The notes below the pieces were generated by a model. That model was not told the origin of the DNA and searched no databases. It saw nothing but the letters and a program-made list of their open reading frames with translations. From Pseudomonas segetis (GTDB lineage Bacteria; Pseudomonadota; Gammaproteobacteria; Pseudomonadales; Pseudomonadaceae), in contig NZ_FZOG01000002.1 of NCBI RefSeq assembly GCF_900188155.1, positions 201,845 through 265,844 on the forward strand: a DNA stretch of 64,000 nt. The letters are read 5' to 3'. Position numbers and translations under genes: made by a program. Shown piece by piece: positions 38,647 through 47,438 of the stretch (the stretch's first letter is position 1; the number at the start of each line of letters is the position of its first letter).

Positions 38647-39056
38647 CCCAGATGACCGAAGTAAACGTGGCTGAGGCTACTGGTGCGGCGCTTGATTGGC
38701 TCACCGGCTCAACCGAAGGATTAAACCTGGTGGCGGATCGGGGCGAGTACGGCACAGGGCCGCGCGTTTTCCTGATATTGGAACACGGAATATTTCGGTA
38801 TCGCCCGTCTACCGAATGGAGCCAAGGCGGGCCACTCCTGGACAAGCACTGCAAGAGCTTTGGCTGTGTGCAGGACAGCACTGGCAGCAACTGGAGGTCG
38901 TTAGCCTACGGGAATAGCGATGCTTGCGACAGCATTAAAACCATGCGCCTCGCCGGTGGGCCAACAATCTTAATCGCCGCCTGCCGCGCCATCGTCACAG
39001 CCAAGCTAGGCGACAAGGTGATGGTGCCGGCTGAATTGACTGGGGGTGATCTATGA
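38643..39056 (+). CDS. DUF2591 family phage protein (137 aa)
   Basis: The protein shows the DUF2591 pattern: an N-terminal helix ATGAALDWLTGSTEG, a middle PSTEWSQGGPLLDKH, and a C-terminal LIAACRAIVTAKLGDKVMVP. The family is frequent in prophages; its role is unknown. It overlaps both neighbours by ATGA and precedes excisionase. Confidence 0.8.
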   Translation: MTQMTEVNVAEATGAALDWLTGSTEGLNLVADRGEYGTGPRVFLILEHGIFRYRPSTEWSQGGPLLDKHCKSFGCVQDSTGSNWRSLAYGNSDACDSIKTMRLAGGPTILIAACRAIVTAKLGDKVMVPAELTGGDL

Positions 39057-39298
39057 GCAAGAAAGTAACGCTTGAAAAATGGGCTGAATCAAGCATGGAG
39101 CCAGCCCCAACACTCAATACACTTCGCAAGTGGGCGCGAGAGGGGCGAATAAGCCCCGCCCCCGTTAAGTGCGGTCGCAGCTATTATGTTGACCCTGAAG
39201 CTGAATACATCGAGCCGGAACGCCGCGCACCAGCACCGGCAGGCTCAAGCCTAATAAGCCGAATAGAGAGTGCACGCCATGGCGCCAAGGCCGCGTAA
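39053..39298 (+). CDS. xis: Excisionase (Xis-like)
   Basis: The 81-residue basic protein matches lambda-type excisionases: a winged-helix start VTLEKWAESSMEP, TLNTLRKWAREGRISPAPVK and GRSYYVDPEAEYIE. It bends DNA at attR and steers the integrase towards excision. Its 3' end overlaps the integrase start by 20 bp, as in lambda xis-int. Confidence 0.88.
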   Translation: MSKKVTLEKWAESSMEPAPTLNTLRKWAREGRISPAPVKCGRSYYVDPEAEYIEPERRAPAPAGSSLISRIESARHGAKAA

Positions 39299-40382
39299 AG
39301 ACGGGAACAAAGACCTTGCAGGGCTGAACCTGTACCGCAAGACCGACAAGCGCAATGGTAAAACCTATTACACCTACCGCGACCCGGTGTCAGGCAAGTC
39401 CTTTGGCCTTGGTACCAACAAGGAAGAGGCAATCAAGGAGGCGGTTGCAGCGATACATGCAACCGTCCGCCATCAACCTGCCCTTGTTGACAGAGTAAAG
39501 GCACCAGAAGAGAGCAAGCTGTTTAGCGCCTGGCTGGTGGAATACCGCGAATTATATGCGGCGCGGGGATTGTCAGCGTCCAGCCAGCGCAATGTAGGCA
39601 TGCGGATAAATCGGCTTGATAAGGTGTTTGGCGGAATTGGCATTCGTGAGATCAGCACGATGGACGTGGCCAAGTACCTGAAAGGGTTGACCAAGGAGGG
39701 GAAGGCGCCGATGGCCAGGGCCATGCGGTCACTTCTGCGGGATGTGTTTCTAGAGGCCATGGCAGAAGGTTGGTGCACTGACAATCCAGTCGACAAGACC
39801 AAGGCCGCTGCCGTAACGATCAAGCGAGGGCGGCTAACGCTCGATCTATGGAAGGCAGCGCACGCCGAAGCCAAACAGCCATGGCTCAAGCGTGCGATGG
39901 AGCTTGCCTTGATTACTGGCCAGCGTCGTGAAGACATTGCATCCATGCTATTCAAGGATGTTTACGACGACCACCTGCATGTAGTTCAGTCCAAGACTGG
40001 CGCTAGATTACGGATAAACACAGATCTGCGGCTTGAGGTGATCGATATGAGTCTGGATAGCGTGATCAAGTCCTGCCGTGATCGCGTACTGTCCCCGCAC
40101 CTGGTCCACCACCACAGAACAATCAGCCGGGCCAAAGCTGGCCAGAAGATTGTTCTCGACACAATAAGCAAAGAATTTGCCGCCGCACGCGACAGGGGAG
40201 CAGAAGCCCTGGGCATCGACCTTGGCGACACGCCGCCCACATTCCACGAAATGCGCTCACTGGCAGCTCGCCTACATGCTGCAGAAGGTCGAAACCCGCA
40301 AGCACTTCTCGGGCATAAGTCCGCAAAAATGACAGACATGTACCGAGACAGCCGGGGCGCCGAGTGGATTGACGTGGCATAA
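39279..40382 (+). CDS. int: Tyrosine-family site-specific integrase
   Basis: The 367-residue lambda-type integrase has an N-terminal arm-binding domain (NLYRKTDKRNGKTYYTYRDP), a SAM-like core-binding domain (about 78-175) and a catalytic domain with R216 (TGQRRED), K239, H323-x2-R326 (FHEMRS), H346 (GHKSAKMTDMY) and the nucleophile Y355. All active residues are present. I chose the ATG at 39279, since the protein-like start MAPRPRKDGNKDLAGLN begins there. attR begins four bases after the stop. Confidence 0.93.
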   Translation: MAPRPRKDGNKDLAGLNLYRKTDKRNGKTYYTYRDPVSGKSFGLGTNKEEAIKEAVAAIHATVRHQPALVDRVKAPEESKLFSAWLVEYRELYAARGLSASSQRNVGMRINRLDKVFGGIGIREISTMDVAKYLKGLTKEGKAPMARAMRSLLRDVFLEAMAEGWCTDNPVDKTKAAAVTIKRGRLTLDLWKAAHAEAKQPWLKRAMELALITGQRREDIASMLFKDVYDDHLHVVQSKTGARLRINTDLRLEVIDMSLDSVIKSCRDRVLSPHLVHHHRTISRAKAGQKIVLDTISKEFAAARDRGAEALGIDLGDTPPTFHEMRSLAARLHAAEGRNPQALLGHKSAKMTDMYRDSRGAEWIDVA

Positions 40383-40386
40383 TTGC

Positions 40387-40481
40387 ACAATTAGTTTTGT
40401 CAAAATATTGGGGAGGTATTGGGGAAGTCATTTGCCCCCAATAAAATCAATGACTTATACCCTATTCGGCATAAAAGCCTG
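40387..40481. repeat. attR: right copy of the 95-bp prophage repeat
   Basis: Identical to 1-95. It supplies the upstream region, the start codon and the first ten codons of the ArsC-family gene that continues to the right. Integrase-arm-like elements are at 40425-40434 (inverted) and 40447-40456. Confidence 0.9.
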
Positions 40482-40797
40482 TGACACCATGAAAAAAGCG
40501 CGCACCTGGCTCGACGAGCACGCTGTAAGCTACCAGTTTCATGATTACAAAGCCGTGGGCATTGATCGCGGCAACCTGGAAAAGTGGTGCAACGAACATG
40601 GCTGGGAAACCATACTCAACCGTGCAGGCACCACCTTCCGCAAGCTCGACGAGGCGCAGAAAAGCGACCTTGACCAGAGCAAGGCCATCGAACTGATGCT
40701 GGCCCAACCGTCGATGATCAAACGCCCGGTTCTTGATCTGGGCGACAGAACCCTGGTGGGTTTCAAACCTGAGCGTTATGCAGCCGAGCTGGCCTAA
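40450..40797 (+). CDS. ArsC/Spx-family reductase-like protein (YffB-like)
   Basis: The 115-residue thioredoxin-fold protein has the start MTYTLFGIKACDTMKKARTW with the active cysteine C11, then SYQFHDYKAVGID, GTTFRKLDEAQKSD and SMIKRPVLDLGDRTLVGF. This is the small ArsC-family group found beside dapD in Pseudomonas; true arsenate reduction is doubtful. Its first codons and 5' flank come from the phage half of att. No good ribosome site is visible (CAATAAAATCA before ATG), so expression after integration may differ from the native state. Confidence 0.88.
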   Translation: MTYTLFGIKACDTMKKARTWLDEHAVSYQFHDYKAVGIDRGNLEKWCNEHGWETILNRAGTTFRKLDEAQKSDLDQSKAIELMLAQPSMIKRPVLDLGDRTLVGFKPERYAAELA

Positions 40798-40836
40798 CAC
40801 ATCCTTTACTATTGAATTTGCTGCAAGGAACTCAAG

Positions 40837-41871
40837 ATGAGCAACAACCTCTACAGCCTGGCCTTCGGCGTAGGTACACAGAACCGTCAAAGCAACTGGC
40901 TGGAAGTGTTCTACGCCCAACCATTGCTCAACCCGGCAGCCGAACTGGTTGCCAAGGCCGCAGAAAAACTCGGCTATGACGGCGGCAACCAAGCTATTCA
41001 GTTCAGCACCCAGCAAGCCAGCGACCTCGCCGAAATGCTCAAGGGCGTTGACGCTGCTCAAGCAGCCCTGCTGACTCGCCTGGCCGAAAGCCACAAGCCA
41101 CTGGTTGCAACCTTCCTCGCTGAAGACGCTGCGCCAACCAGCACCCCGGAAGCCTATTTGAAGCTGCACCTGCTTTCACACAGACTGGTACAACCACACG
41201 GCCTGAACCTGAGCGGCATTTTCCCACTGCTGCCCAACGTGGCGTGGACCAGCCAGGGTGCGATTGACCTCAGTGAATTGGCCGAGCGTCAGCTCGAAGC
41301 CCGCCTGCGCGGCGAACTGCTCGAAGTGTTCTCGGTCGACAAGTTCCCGAAAATGACCGACTACGTGGTACCTGCGGGCGTGCGTATCGCTGACAGCTCG
41401 CGCATTCGTCTTGGCGCCTTCATTGGCGAAGGCACCACCGTCATGCACGAAGGTTTCGTCAACTTCAACGCCGGCACTGCGGGCCCAGGCATGATCGAAG
41501 GCCGCGTTTCGGCGGGCGTATTCGTCGGCAAAGGCTCTGACCTGGGCGGCGGCTGCTCGACCATGGGCACATTGTCCGGCGGCGGCAACATCGTTATTTC
41601 CGTGGGTGAAGGCTGCCTGATCGGCGCCAATGCCGGTATCGGTATTCCCCTGGGCGACCGCAACACCGTTGAATCGGGCCTGTACGTCACCGCTGGCACC
41701 AAGGTCAACCTGCTCGACGAGCAAGGCAATCAGGTCAAGGTGGTCAAGGCCCGTGAACTGGCTGGTCAACCCGACTTGCTGTTCCGCCGCAACTCGATCA
41801 CTGGCGCAGTCGAGTGCAAGACGCACAAATCGGCCATCGAGCTGAACGAAGCACTGCACGCGCACAACTAA
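40837..41871 (+). CDS. dapD: Tetrahydrodipicolinate N-succinyltransferase
   Basis: The 344-residue enzyme of the succinylase branch of lysine/diaminopimelate synthesis transfers succinyl from succinyl-CoA to tetrahydrodipicolinate. The left-handed beta-helix repeats are plain: GVRIADSSRIRLGAFIGEGT, MHEGFVNFNAGTAGPGMIEG, VFVGKGSDLGGGCSTMGTLS and GANAGIGIPLGDRNTVESG. The CAAGGA ribosome site precedes the ATG. It partners functionally with dapE 5.6 kb downstream. Confidence 0.95.
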   Translation: MSNNLYSLAFGVGTQNRQSNWLEVFYAQPLLNPAAELVAKAAEKLGYDGGNQAIQFSTQQASDLAEMLKGVDAAQAALLTRLAESHKPLVATFLAEDAAPTSTPEAYLKLHLLSHRLVQPHGLNLSGIFPLLPNVAWTSQGAIDLSELAERQLEARLRGELLEVFSVDKFPKMTDYVVPAGVRIADSSRIRLGAFIGEGTTVMHEGFVNFNAGTAGPGMIEGRVSAGVFVGKGSDLGGGCSTMGTLSGGGNIVISVGEGCLIGANAGIGIPLGDRNTVESGLYVTAGTKVNLLDEQGNQVKVVKARELAGQPDLLFRRNSITGAVECKTHKSAIELNEALHAHN

Positions 41872-41883
41872 GCCCGTGTCTGC

Positions 41884-41918
41884 CTAATCGGGGCCTGCTC
41901 TTGGCAGGCTTCGATTAG
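41884..41918. terminator. Long hairpin after dapD
   Basis: Nested stems CTAATCG/CGATTAG and GCCTGC/GCAGGC, with a TCTTG loop. Only a weak T run follows (TTTG), so it may be a terminator or an RNA-stabilising hairpin. Confidence 0.55.
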
Positions 41919-41980
41919 TTTGTAGGATGTACAACGCGCAGCACAGCATTGGTGCTCGCCTCCCCTTTCAGAGATTCCCT

Positions 41981-43186
41981 ATGTCACTGCTCTCGCCCTG
42001 GCGCGCAGACTTTCCCGGCATTCTGGCCCTAGAGGCCGAGGGTCAAACCTATCTGGACAGCGCTGCCACCGCGCAAAAGCCACAAGCGATGCTCGATGCC
42101 TTGCTCGCCTACTACAGCAGCGGCAGCGCTAACGTACACCGCGCCCAGCACCTACCCGGCGAGCGCGCCACCCGCGCCTTTGAAGCCTGTCGCGAACAAC
42201 TGGGCAAATGGTTGAACGCGCAATCCAGCGCACACGTAATCTTCACCCAGGGCGCAACATCAGCTTTCAATCTGCTGGCCTACGGCTTGGAGCACCTGTT
42301 TCAACCCGGTGATGAACTGGTGATCAGCGCGCTTGAGCACCATGCCAACCTGCTCCCCTGGCAACAATTGGCCTTGCGCCAGAATCTGAAGCTGGTTGTG
42401 TTGCCCCTGGATACAGCCAGGCGCATCGACCTTGAAGCTGCAAGCAAGCTGGTTGGCCCGCGCACCCGCCTGCTGGCCGTCAGCCAACTGTCGAATGTGA
42501 TTGGTTGCTGGCAACCCGTCGCACAACTGCTGGCTCTGGCCAGGGCCCATGACGCATTGACTGTGGTTGATGGTGCGCAAGGCGCGGTGCATGGCCGGCA
42601 TGACATGCAGCAACTCGACTGCGACTTTTATGTGTTTTCCAGCCACAAGATCTACGGCCCGGATGGGGTTGGCGTGCTCTACGGCAAGCCCGAGGCATTG
42701 GCGCAACTGCGGCATTGGCAGTTTGGCGGCGAGATGGTCCGAGACGCCGACTATCTCGATGCCGCCTTCAACCCTGCCCCGCTGGGCTTCGAGGCCGGTA
42801 CGCCACCAATCAGCAGTGTGATCGCCCTCGGCGCCACGCTTGACTACCTCAATCAGCTTGATCATCAAGCCGTGACAGCGTTCGAGCAGGCATTGCACCA
42901 ACAACTGATGGCCGGACTTGCAGCGCGTGACGGCATCACCCTGCTGGGCCAACCGAATATCGCCCTGGCCAGCTTTGTGGTCGATGGCGTGCATAATGCC
43001 GACCTTGCCCAATTGCTGACCGAACAGGGAATTGCCGTACGCGCCGGGCAACACTGCGCGATGCCATTGATGAAGCAACTCGGCCTTGGTGGCGCGATCC
43101 GTGTTTCCCTCGGTTTGTACAACAATGGCAGCGACCTTGAGCGCTTCTTCGGTGCACTGGATAACGCCCTGGATATTCTCAGATGA
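41981..43186 (+). CDS. csdA: Cysteine desulfurase CsdA
   Basis: The 401-residue PLP enzyme has the PLP lysine in FSSHKIYGPDG (K223) and the active cysteine in RAGQHCAMPL (C359), the short-loop arrangement of group II SufS/CsdA desulfurases. It mobilises sulfur from cysteine. I use the ATG at 41981; an upstream in-frame ATG at 41927 adds 18 unlikely residues. It overlaps csdE by 4 bp, its sulfur acceptor. Confidence 0.92.
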   Translation: MSLLSPWRADFPGILALEAEGQTYLDSAATAQKPQAMLDALLAYYSSGSANVHRAQHLPGERATRAFEACREQLGKWLNAQSSAHVIFTQGATSAFNLLAYGLEHLFQPGDELVISALEHHANLLPWQQLALRQNLKLVVLPLDTARRIDLEAASKLVGPRTRLLAVSQLSNVIGCWQPVAQLLALARAHDALTVVDGAQGAVHGRHDMQQLDCDFYVFSSHKIYGPDGVGVLYGKPEALAQLRHWQFGGEMVRDADYLDAAFNPAPLGFEAGTPPISSVIALGATLDYLNQLDHQAVTAFEQALHQQLMAGLAARDGITLLGQPNIALASFVVDGVHNADLAQLLTEQGIAVRAGQHCAMPLMKQLGLGGAIRVSLGLYNNGSDLERFFGALDNALDILR

Positions 43187-43605
43187 CCTCGCCCCACCCA
43201 CTGTCACCAGGCGCCGCACAAGCACTCGATGCATTCCAGCAGGCGGGCAGTTGGGAGCAACGTGCCCGCCTGCTAATGCAGTGGGGCGAAAAACTGGAGC
43301 CGTTGAGCGACTCTCAGCGCGTGGAGGAAAACCGCGTCCATGGCTGCGAAAGCCAGGTGTGGCTGGTGGCCGAGCAGGTCGATCAGCAGTGGCAATTTCG
43401 CGCCGCTGGGGAGGCACGGTTGATTCGTGGCCTGCTCGCGTTGCTACTGGTTCGGGTCAACGGGCTCGACAGCCAAGCCCTGGCGCAGCTGGACTTGAAC
43501 GACTGGTTCAATCAACTGGGCCTGGCGCGGCAACTGTCGCCGTCTCGCAGCAATGGCCTGAATGCCGTGCTCAAGCGTATGCGTGAACTGGCTAGCGCAG
43601 CCTGA
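43183..43605 (+). CDS. csdE: Sulfur acceptor protein CsdE (SufE family)
   Basis: The 140-residue SufE-like protein takes persulfide from CsdA. The acceptor cysteine is in VHGCESQVW (C55). Flanking WGEKLEPLS and a C-terminal GLARQLSPSRSNGLNAVLKR fit the family. It overlaps csdA by ATGA and runs 14 bp into the convergent tcdA, whose product is the usual third partner. Confidence 0.92.
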   Translation: MTSPHPLSPGAAQALDAFQQAGSWEQRARLLMQWGEKLEPLSDSQRVEENRVHGCESQVWLVAEQVDQQWQFRAAGEARLIRGLLALLLVRVNGLDSQALAQLDLNDWFNQLGLARQLSPSRSNGLNAVLKRMRELASAA

Positions 43606-44401
43606 CCCGCTCGGACGGACGACGAGCACCTTCGATCAACTTATCGACAATCTTGCTCACCGCGACCATGGCGAAGGTCGAGGTGACCATCATTGCCGAA
43701 CCAAAACCACCGGCGCAATCCAAGGCCACGCCCTCGCCGACAAAGCTCTTGCTCTGGCAGGTGGTGCCATCGGGCAGCGGATAGCGCAACTGCTCGGTCG
43801 AGAACACACAAGGCACGCTGTAGTTACGGCCCATGGTGCGTGAAAAGCCATAATCGCGGCGCAGGGTCGACCGCACCTTCGAGGCCAATGGATCGTTAAA
43901 GGTCTTGTTCAGGTCGCCCACGCGGATTTGCGTCGGATCGATCTGCCCGCCAGCGCCGCCGGTGGTAACAATCTGGATCTTGCGCCGCTTGCACCAGGAA
44001 ATCAGCGCTGCCTTGGCGTTGACACTGTCGATACAGTCAATCACCGCATCCATTTCTTCGGTGATGTACTCGGCCATGGTGTCGCGGGTTACAAAGTCGG
44101 CAACAGCATGAACCGCACACGCGGGGTTGATCGCCCGCAGTCGTTCAGCCATGACCTCGACCTTGGGCTTGCCAACAGCCGTATTCAATGCATGAATCTG
44201 CCGGTTGGTGTTGGTGATGCATACATCATCCAGGTCAAACAGCGAGATTTCGCCGACCCCGGTTCGAACCAGCGCCTCGGCAGCCCATGAGCCAACACCG
44301 CCGATGCCGACCACTGCGACGTGCGCCGCACACAGGCGCTGCGCACCCTCATGTCCGTATAACCGGGCGATGCCTGAAAAGCGTTGTTCATCAATCTGCA
44401 T
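43592..44401 (-). CDS. tcdA: tRNA threonylcarbamoyladenosine dehydratase TcdA (CsdL)
   Basis: This 269-residue E1-like enzyme uses ATP to cyclise t6A37 of ANN-decoding tRNAs to ct6A. It has the nucleotide-binding AVVGIGGVGSWAAEALVRTG, DLDDVCITNTNRQIHAL, and CIDSVNAKAALISWCKRRK. The ATG at 44401 has GGGG at a good distance; a GTG at 44419 is possible. Sulfur relay from CsdA/CsdE supports its activity in E. coli, and the three are adjacent here. Confidence 0.92.
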   Translation of the reverse strand: MQIDEQRFSGIARLYGHEGAQRLCAAHVAVVGIGGVGSWAAEALVRTGVGEISLFDLDDVCITNTNRQIHALNTAVGKPKVEVMAERLRAINPACAVHAVADFVTRDTMAEYITEEMDAVIDCIDSVNAKAALISWCKRRKIQIVTTGGAGGQIDPTQIRVGDLNKTFNDPLASKVRSTLRRDYGFSRTMGRNYSVPCVFSTEQLRYPLPDGTTCQSKSFVGEGVALDCAGGFGSAMMVTSTFAMVAVSKIVDKLIEGARRPSERVRLR

Positions 44402-44732
44402 GCCAAACCCCAATACCACAAAATCTGCAATCGCCCATTATAAGAAGCTGGCGGGCAACGCCCAAGCCTTTGCTGACCAAGCCCACAACCCAAGGTGCTC
44501 GGGCGCCAGCCTTGCGAGTCTTTTAAAACAGCCCGGTGGCCCCAAGCCTGACTGTAAATGCATTAAATGGCGAACTTCTATAACCATTGACTGCTCTAAG
44601 TCGAATGACTTTCCTGCGCCTGGCAAAAGGATGTATCAGGCGCTATACAGCTTATCGACGGCGGAGTAGCATGCGCGCCATCCGGTGCTCACCGGCTCCC
44701 CCTCGTTCCACGCAGCGGAACCCGAAACAGAC
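44402..44732. other. Intergenic region between divergent tcdA and glucan synthase
   Basis: About 330 bp with promoters expected for both directions. TTGACT at 44587 followed 17 bases later by TTTCCT is the best rightward candidate but weak. I see no RNA gene or repeat. Confidence 0.4.
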
Positions 44733-47333
44733 ATGTCATCAAGAATATTTGGAATCAACCTGGTCGTTGTGCTGGCGATAGCCGCCTTGTTCTCGGGTTT
44801 CTGGGCGCTCTATAACTTGCCGGTTGCCGCGCCTGACTGGCCAGATCAGGTTGCAGGCTATTCGTTTTCGCCGTTCCGCCAGGGGCAAACCCCGCAGAAC
44901 AATATTTACCCTAGCGATGAAGAGATCACCCAGGATCTGGAATTGCTCTCCAAGCAAACCGACAACATCCGCACCTATTCGGTTGACGGGGCACTGTCGC
45001 ATATTCCACGCCTGGCCGAAGAGTTTGGCCTGCGCGTGACCCTCGGCGTCTGGATCAGCAATGATGAAGAACGCAATGAGCGTGAAATCGCCAAGGCCAT
45101 CGAACTGGCCAATACCTCGCGCAGCGTAGTGCGAGTGCTGGTAGGTAACGAGGCTTTGTTCCGCCGCGAAACCACCACCAAGAAGCTGATCGAATACCTG
45201 GACAGGGTTCGCGCCGGCGTCAAGGTTCCGGTGTCGACATCCGAGCAATGGCACATCTGGGAAGACCACCCGGAACTGGCCGAGCACGTTGACCTTATCG
45301 CTGCGCACGTCCTGCCCTACTGGGAGTTCGTGCCGATGGAGGACTCGACCCAGTTCGTACTCGATCGCGCGCGCGACCTGAAAAAACTGTTTCCGAAAAA
45401 GCCGCTGCTGCTCTCCGAAGTTGGCTGGCCAAGTAATGGCCGCATGCGTGGCGGTGCCGATGCCTCCCAAGCGGACCAGGCGATCTACCTGCGTACCCTG
45501 GTCAACACGCTCAATGCCAAAGGCTACAACTACTTCGTGATTGAAGCCTTTGACCAGACCTGGAAAATCAGTGATGAAGGCTCGGTAGGTGCCTATTGGG
45601 GCGTTTACAACCTCGACCGCCAGCCGAAATTCAACTTCACAGGCCCGGTCGTGGCGATCCCGCAGTGGCGCCTGCTGGCTATCGGTTCGGTGGTCATGGC
45701 CCTGCTTTCACTTGCCTTGTTGTTGATTGACGGCAGTTCGCTTCGCCAACGCGGCCGCACCTTCCTGACATTCGTCGCCTTCGCTGGCGGCTCGGCGCTG
45801 GTGTGGATCGGCTACGACTACAGCCAGCAATACAGCACCTGGTTCAGCCTGACCGTTGGTATCTTGCTCGGCATTGGCGCCATCGGTGTGTTTATCGTAT
45901 TGCTTACCGAGGCCCACGAACTGGCTGAAGCCGCCTGGGTTCGTGCCCGGCGCAGACCCTTCCAGCCGGTAATGGGCGATTCGGAGTACAGGCCCAAGGT
46001 GTCGATCCATGTGCCCTGCTACAACGAGCCACCAGAGATGGTGAAGCAGACCCTCGATGCCCTGGCCAATCTCGACTACCCGGATTACGAAGTCATCATC
46101 ATCGACAACAACACCAAGGACCCGGCGGTGTGGGAACCGGTGCAGGCCTATTGCGAGCAGTTGGGGCCACGCTTCCGCTTCTTCCACAAGGCACCGATTG
46201 CCGGTTTCAAGGGTGGCGCGCTCAATTACATCCTGCCCTTCACCGCGCCGGATGTTGAAGTCATCGCGGTGATTGACTCCGACTACTGCGTCGACCCCAA
46301 CTGGCTCAAGCACATGGTGCCGCATTTCGCCGACCCGCAAATCGCGGTGGTGCAATCGCCACAGGACTACCGCGACGGCAATACCAGCACCTTCAAGAAA
46401 CTGTGCTATGCCGAGTACAAGGGCTTCTTCCACATTGGCATGGTGACCCGTAACGATCGCAATGCAATCATCCAGCACGGCACCATGACCATGATCCGCC
46501 GTACCGTGATGGATGAATTGAAGTGGGCCGACTGGACCATCTGCGAGGATGCCGAGCTGGGCCTGCGCGTCTTCAAGAAAGGCTACAGCGCGGCCTATGC
46601 CCATAACAGCTTCGGCAAAGGACTGATGCCCGACACCTTTATCGACTACAAGAAGCAACGCTTCCGCTGGGCGTATGGCGCCATCCAGATCATGAAGGGC
46701 CACGCGCGCAGCTTGTTCCTCGGCAAGGACTCAAGCCTCAAGCGCGGCCAGCGTTATCACTTTATCGCCGGGTGGTTGCCCTGGGTCGCAGACGGCTTGA
46801 ACATCTTCTTCACCGTGGGCGCACTGTTGTGGTCGGCGGCGATGATTATCGTGCCCCAGCGTGTCGACCCGCCGCTGCTGATATTTGCGATCCCGCCCCT
46901 GGCTCTGTTTGTGTTCAAGCTGGGCAAGATCGTGTTCCTGTATCAGCGTGCAGTCGGGGTTAACCTCAAGGATGCATTCTGTGCCGCGGTTGCTGGCCTG
47001 GCCTTGTCGCACACCATCGCCAAGGCCGTGCTGTACGGCTTGTTTACCACCACGATCCCGTTCTTCCGCACACCGAAGATGCGCAGCAGCCATGGTTTCC
47101 TGGTGGCGCTGGCCGAGGCACGCGAAGAGGTATTCATCATGCTGCTGTTGTGGGGCGCCGTGGTCGGTATATCCATCGCCCAGGGCTTGCCGAGCGCCGA
47201 TGTGAAGTTCTGGATCGCAACGCTGCTGGTGCAATCGCTGCCCTATTTGGCTGCGGTGATCATGGCCATGCTGTCGTCGCTGCCAAAGCCGGCAGAACCC
47301 CAAGTCGAAATCGATGCTGAGACAGTGAGCTAG
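44733..47333 (+). CDS. ndvB: NdvB-like beta-glucan synthase (GH17 + GT2)
   Basis: The 866-residue membrane protein has an N-terminal membrane anchor, a glycoside hydrolase family 17-like domain (about 35-310, with LSEVGWPSNGRMRGG as its catalytic glutamate region), two to four membrane helices, a GT2 domain (about 415-680: PCYNEPPEMVKQTLDALANL, DSDYCVD, TICEDAELGLR, KKQRFRWAYG) and further C-terminal helices. This order is that of Pseudomonas NdvB, a maker of beta-1,3-linked cyclic glucans tied to osmoadaptation and biofilm drug tolerance. All GT2 catalytic motifs are intact. Confidence 0.85.
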   Translation: MSSRIFGINLVVVLAIAALFSGFWALYNLPVAAPDWPDQVAGYSFSPFRQGQTPQNNIYPSDEEITQDLELLSKQTDNIRTYSVDGALSHIPRLAEEFGLRVTLGVWISNDEERNEREIAKAIELANTSRSVVRVLVGNEALFRRETTTKKLIEYLDRVRAGVKVPVSTSEQWHIWEDHPELAEHVDLIAAHVLPYWEFVPMEDSTQFVLDRARDLKKLFPKKPLLLSEVGWPSNGRMRGGADASQADQAIYLRTLVNTLNAKGYNYFVIEAFDQTWKISDEGSVGAYWGVYNLDRQPKFNFTGPVVAIPQWRLLAIGSVVMALLSLALLLIDGSSLRQRGRTFLTFVAFAGGSALVWIGYDYSQQYSTWFSLTVGILLGIGAIGVFIVLLTEAHELAEAAWVRARRRPFQPVMGDSEYRPKVSIHVPCYNEPPEMVKQTLDALANLDYPDYEVIIIDNNTKDPAVWEPVQAYCEQLGPRFRFFHKAPIAGFKGGALNYILPFTAPDVEVIAVIDSDYCVDPNWLKHMVPHFADPQIAVVQSPQDYRDGNTSTFKKLCYAEYKGFFHIGMVTRNDRNAIIQHGTMTMIRRTVMDELKWADWTICEDAELGLRVFKKGYSAAYAHNSFGKGLMPDTFIDYKKQRFRWAYGAIQIMKGHARSLFLGKDSSLKRGQRYHFIAGWLPWVADGLNIFFTVGALLWSAAMIIVPQRVDPPLLIFAIPPLALFVFKLGKIVFLYQRAVGVNLKDAFCAAVAGLALSHTIAKAVLYGLFTTTIPFFRTPKMRSSHGFLVALAEAREEVFIMLLLWGAVVGISIAQGLPSADVKFWIATLLVQSLPYLAAVIMAMLSSLPKPAEPQVEIDAETVS

Positions 47334-47366
47334 ACTCACGGGGCTGTTTCAGCAAGATTTACAGCC

Positions 47367-47392
47367 TGACGGCGGCCAATGGCCGTCGTTTT
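47367..47392 (+). terminator. Terminator after the glucan synthase
   Basis: Stem CGGCC/GGCCG with AAT loop, extended imperfectly outward, followed by GTTTTGCTTT. Confidence 0.6.
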
Positions 47393-47438
47393 GCTTTAAG
47401 ATGGCGGCCTTTCCGCTTTATGCCGCTCAGGAGCCGCA

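Larger units (their letters stand above)
1..40481. mobile_element. Temperate podovirus prophage in an ArsC-family gene
   Basis: A 95-bp direct repeat flanks a block with integrase, excisionase, CI/Cro control region, O/P-type replication genes, Q, terminase, portal, capsid, tail, ejection and lysis genes. Virion genes match the BPP-1/T7-like podovirus order, while early and control genes are lambdoid. Every expected module is present and no large reading frame is visibly broken, so it may be inducible; that is inference. The left edge of the repeat coincides with the window edge and could extend further left. Confidence 0.95.

Noticed and set aside
42260..43417. A 385-codon minus-strand frame opposite csdA
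   Set aside because: It is a shadow of GC-rich third positions in csdA/csdE; the plus-strand enzymes have full catalytic motifs.
45708..46703. A 331-codon minus-strand frame opposite the glucan synthase
   Set aside because: Same cause: mirrored codon bias of an intact GT2 gene. The product is His/Gly/Val-rich without any motif.
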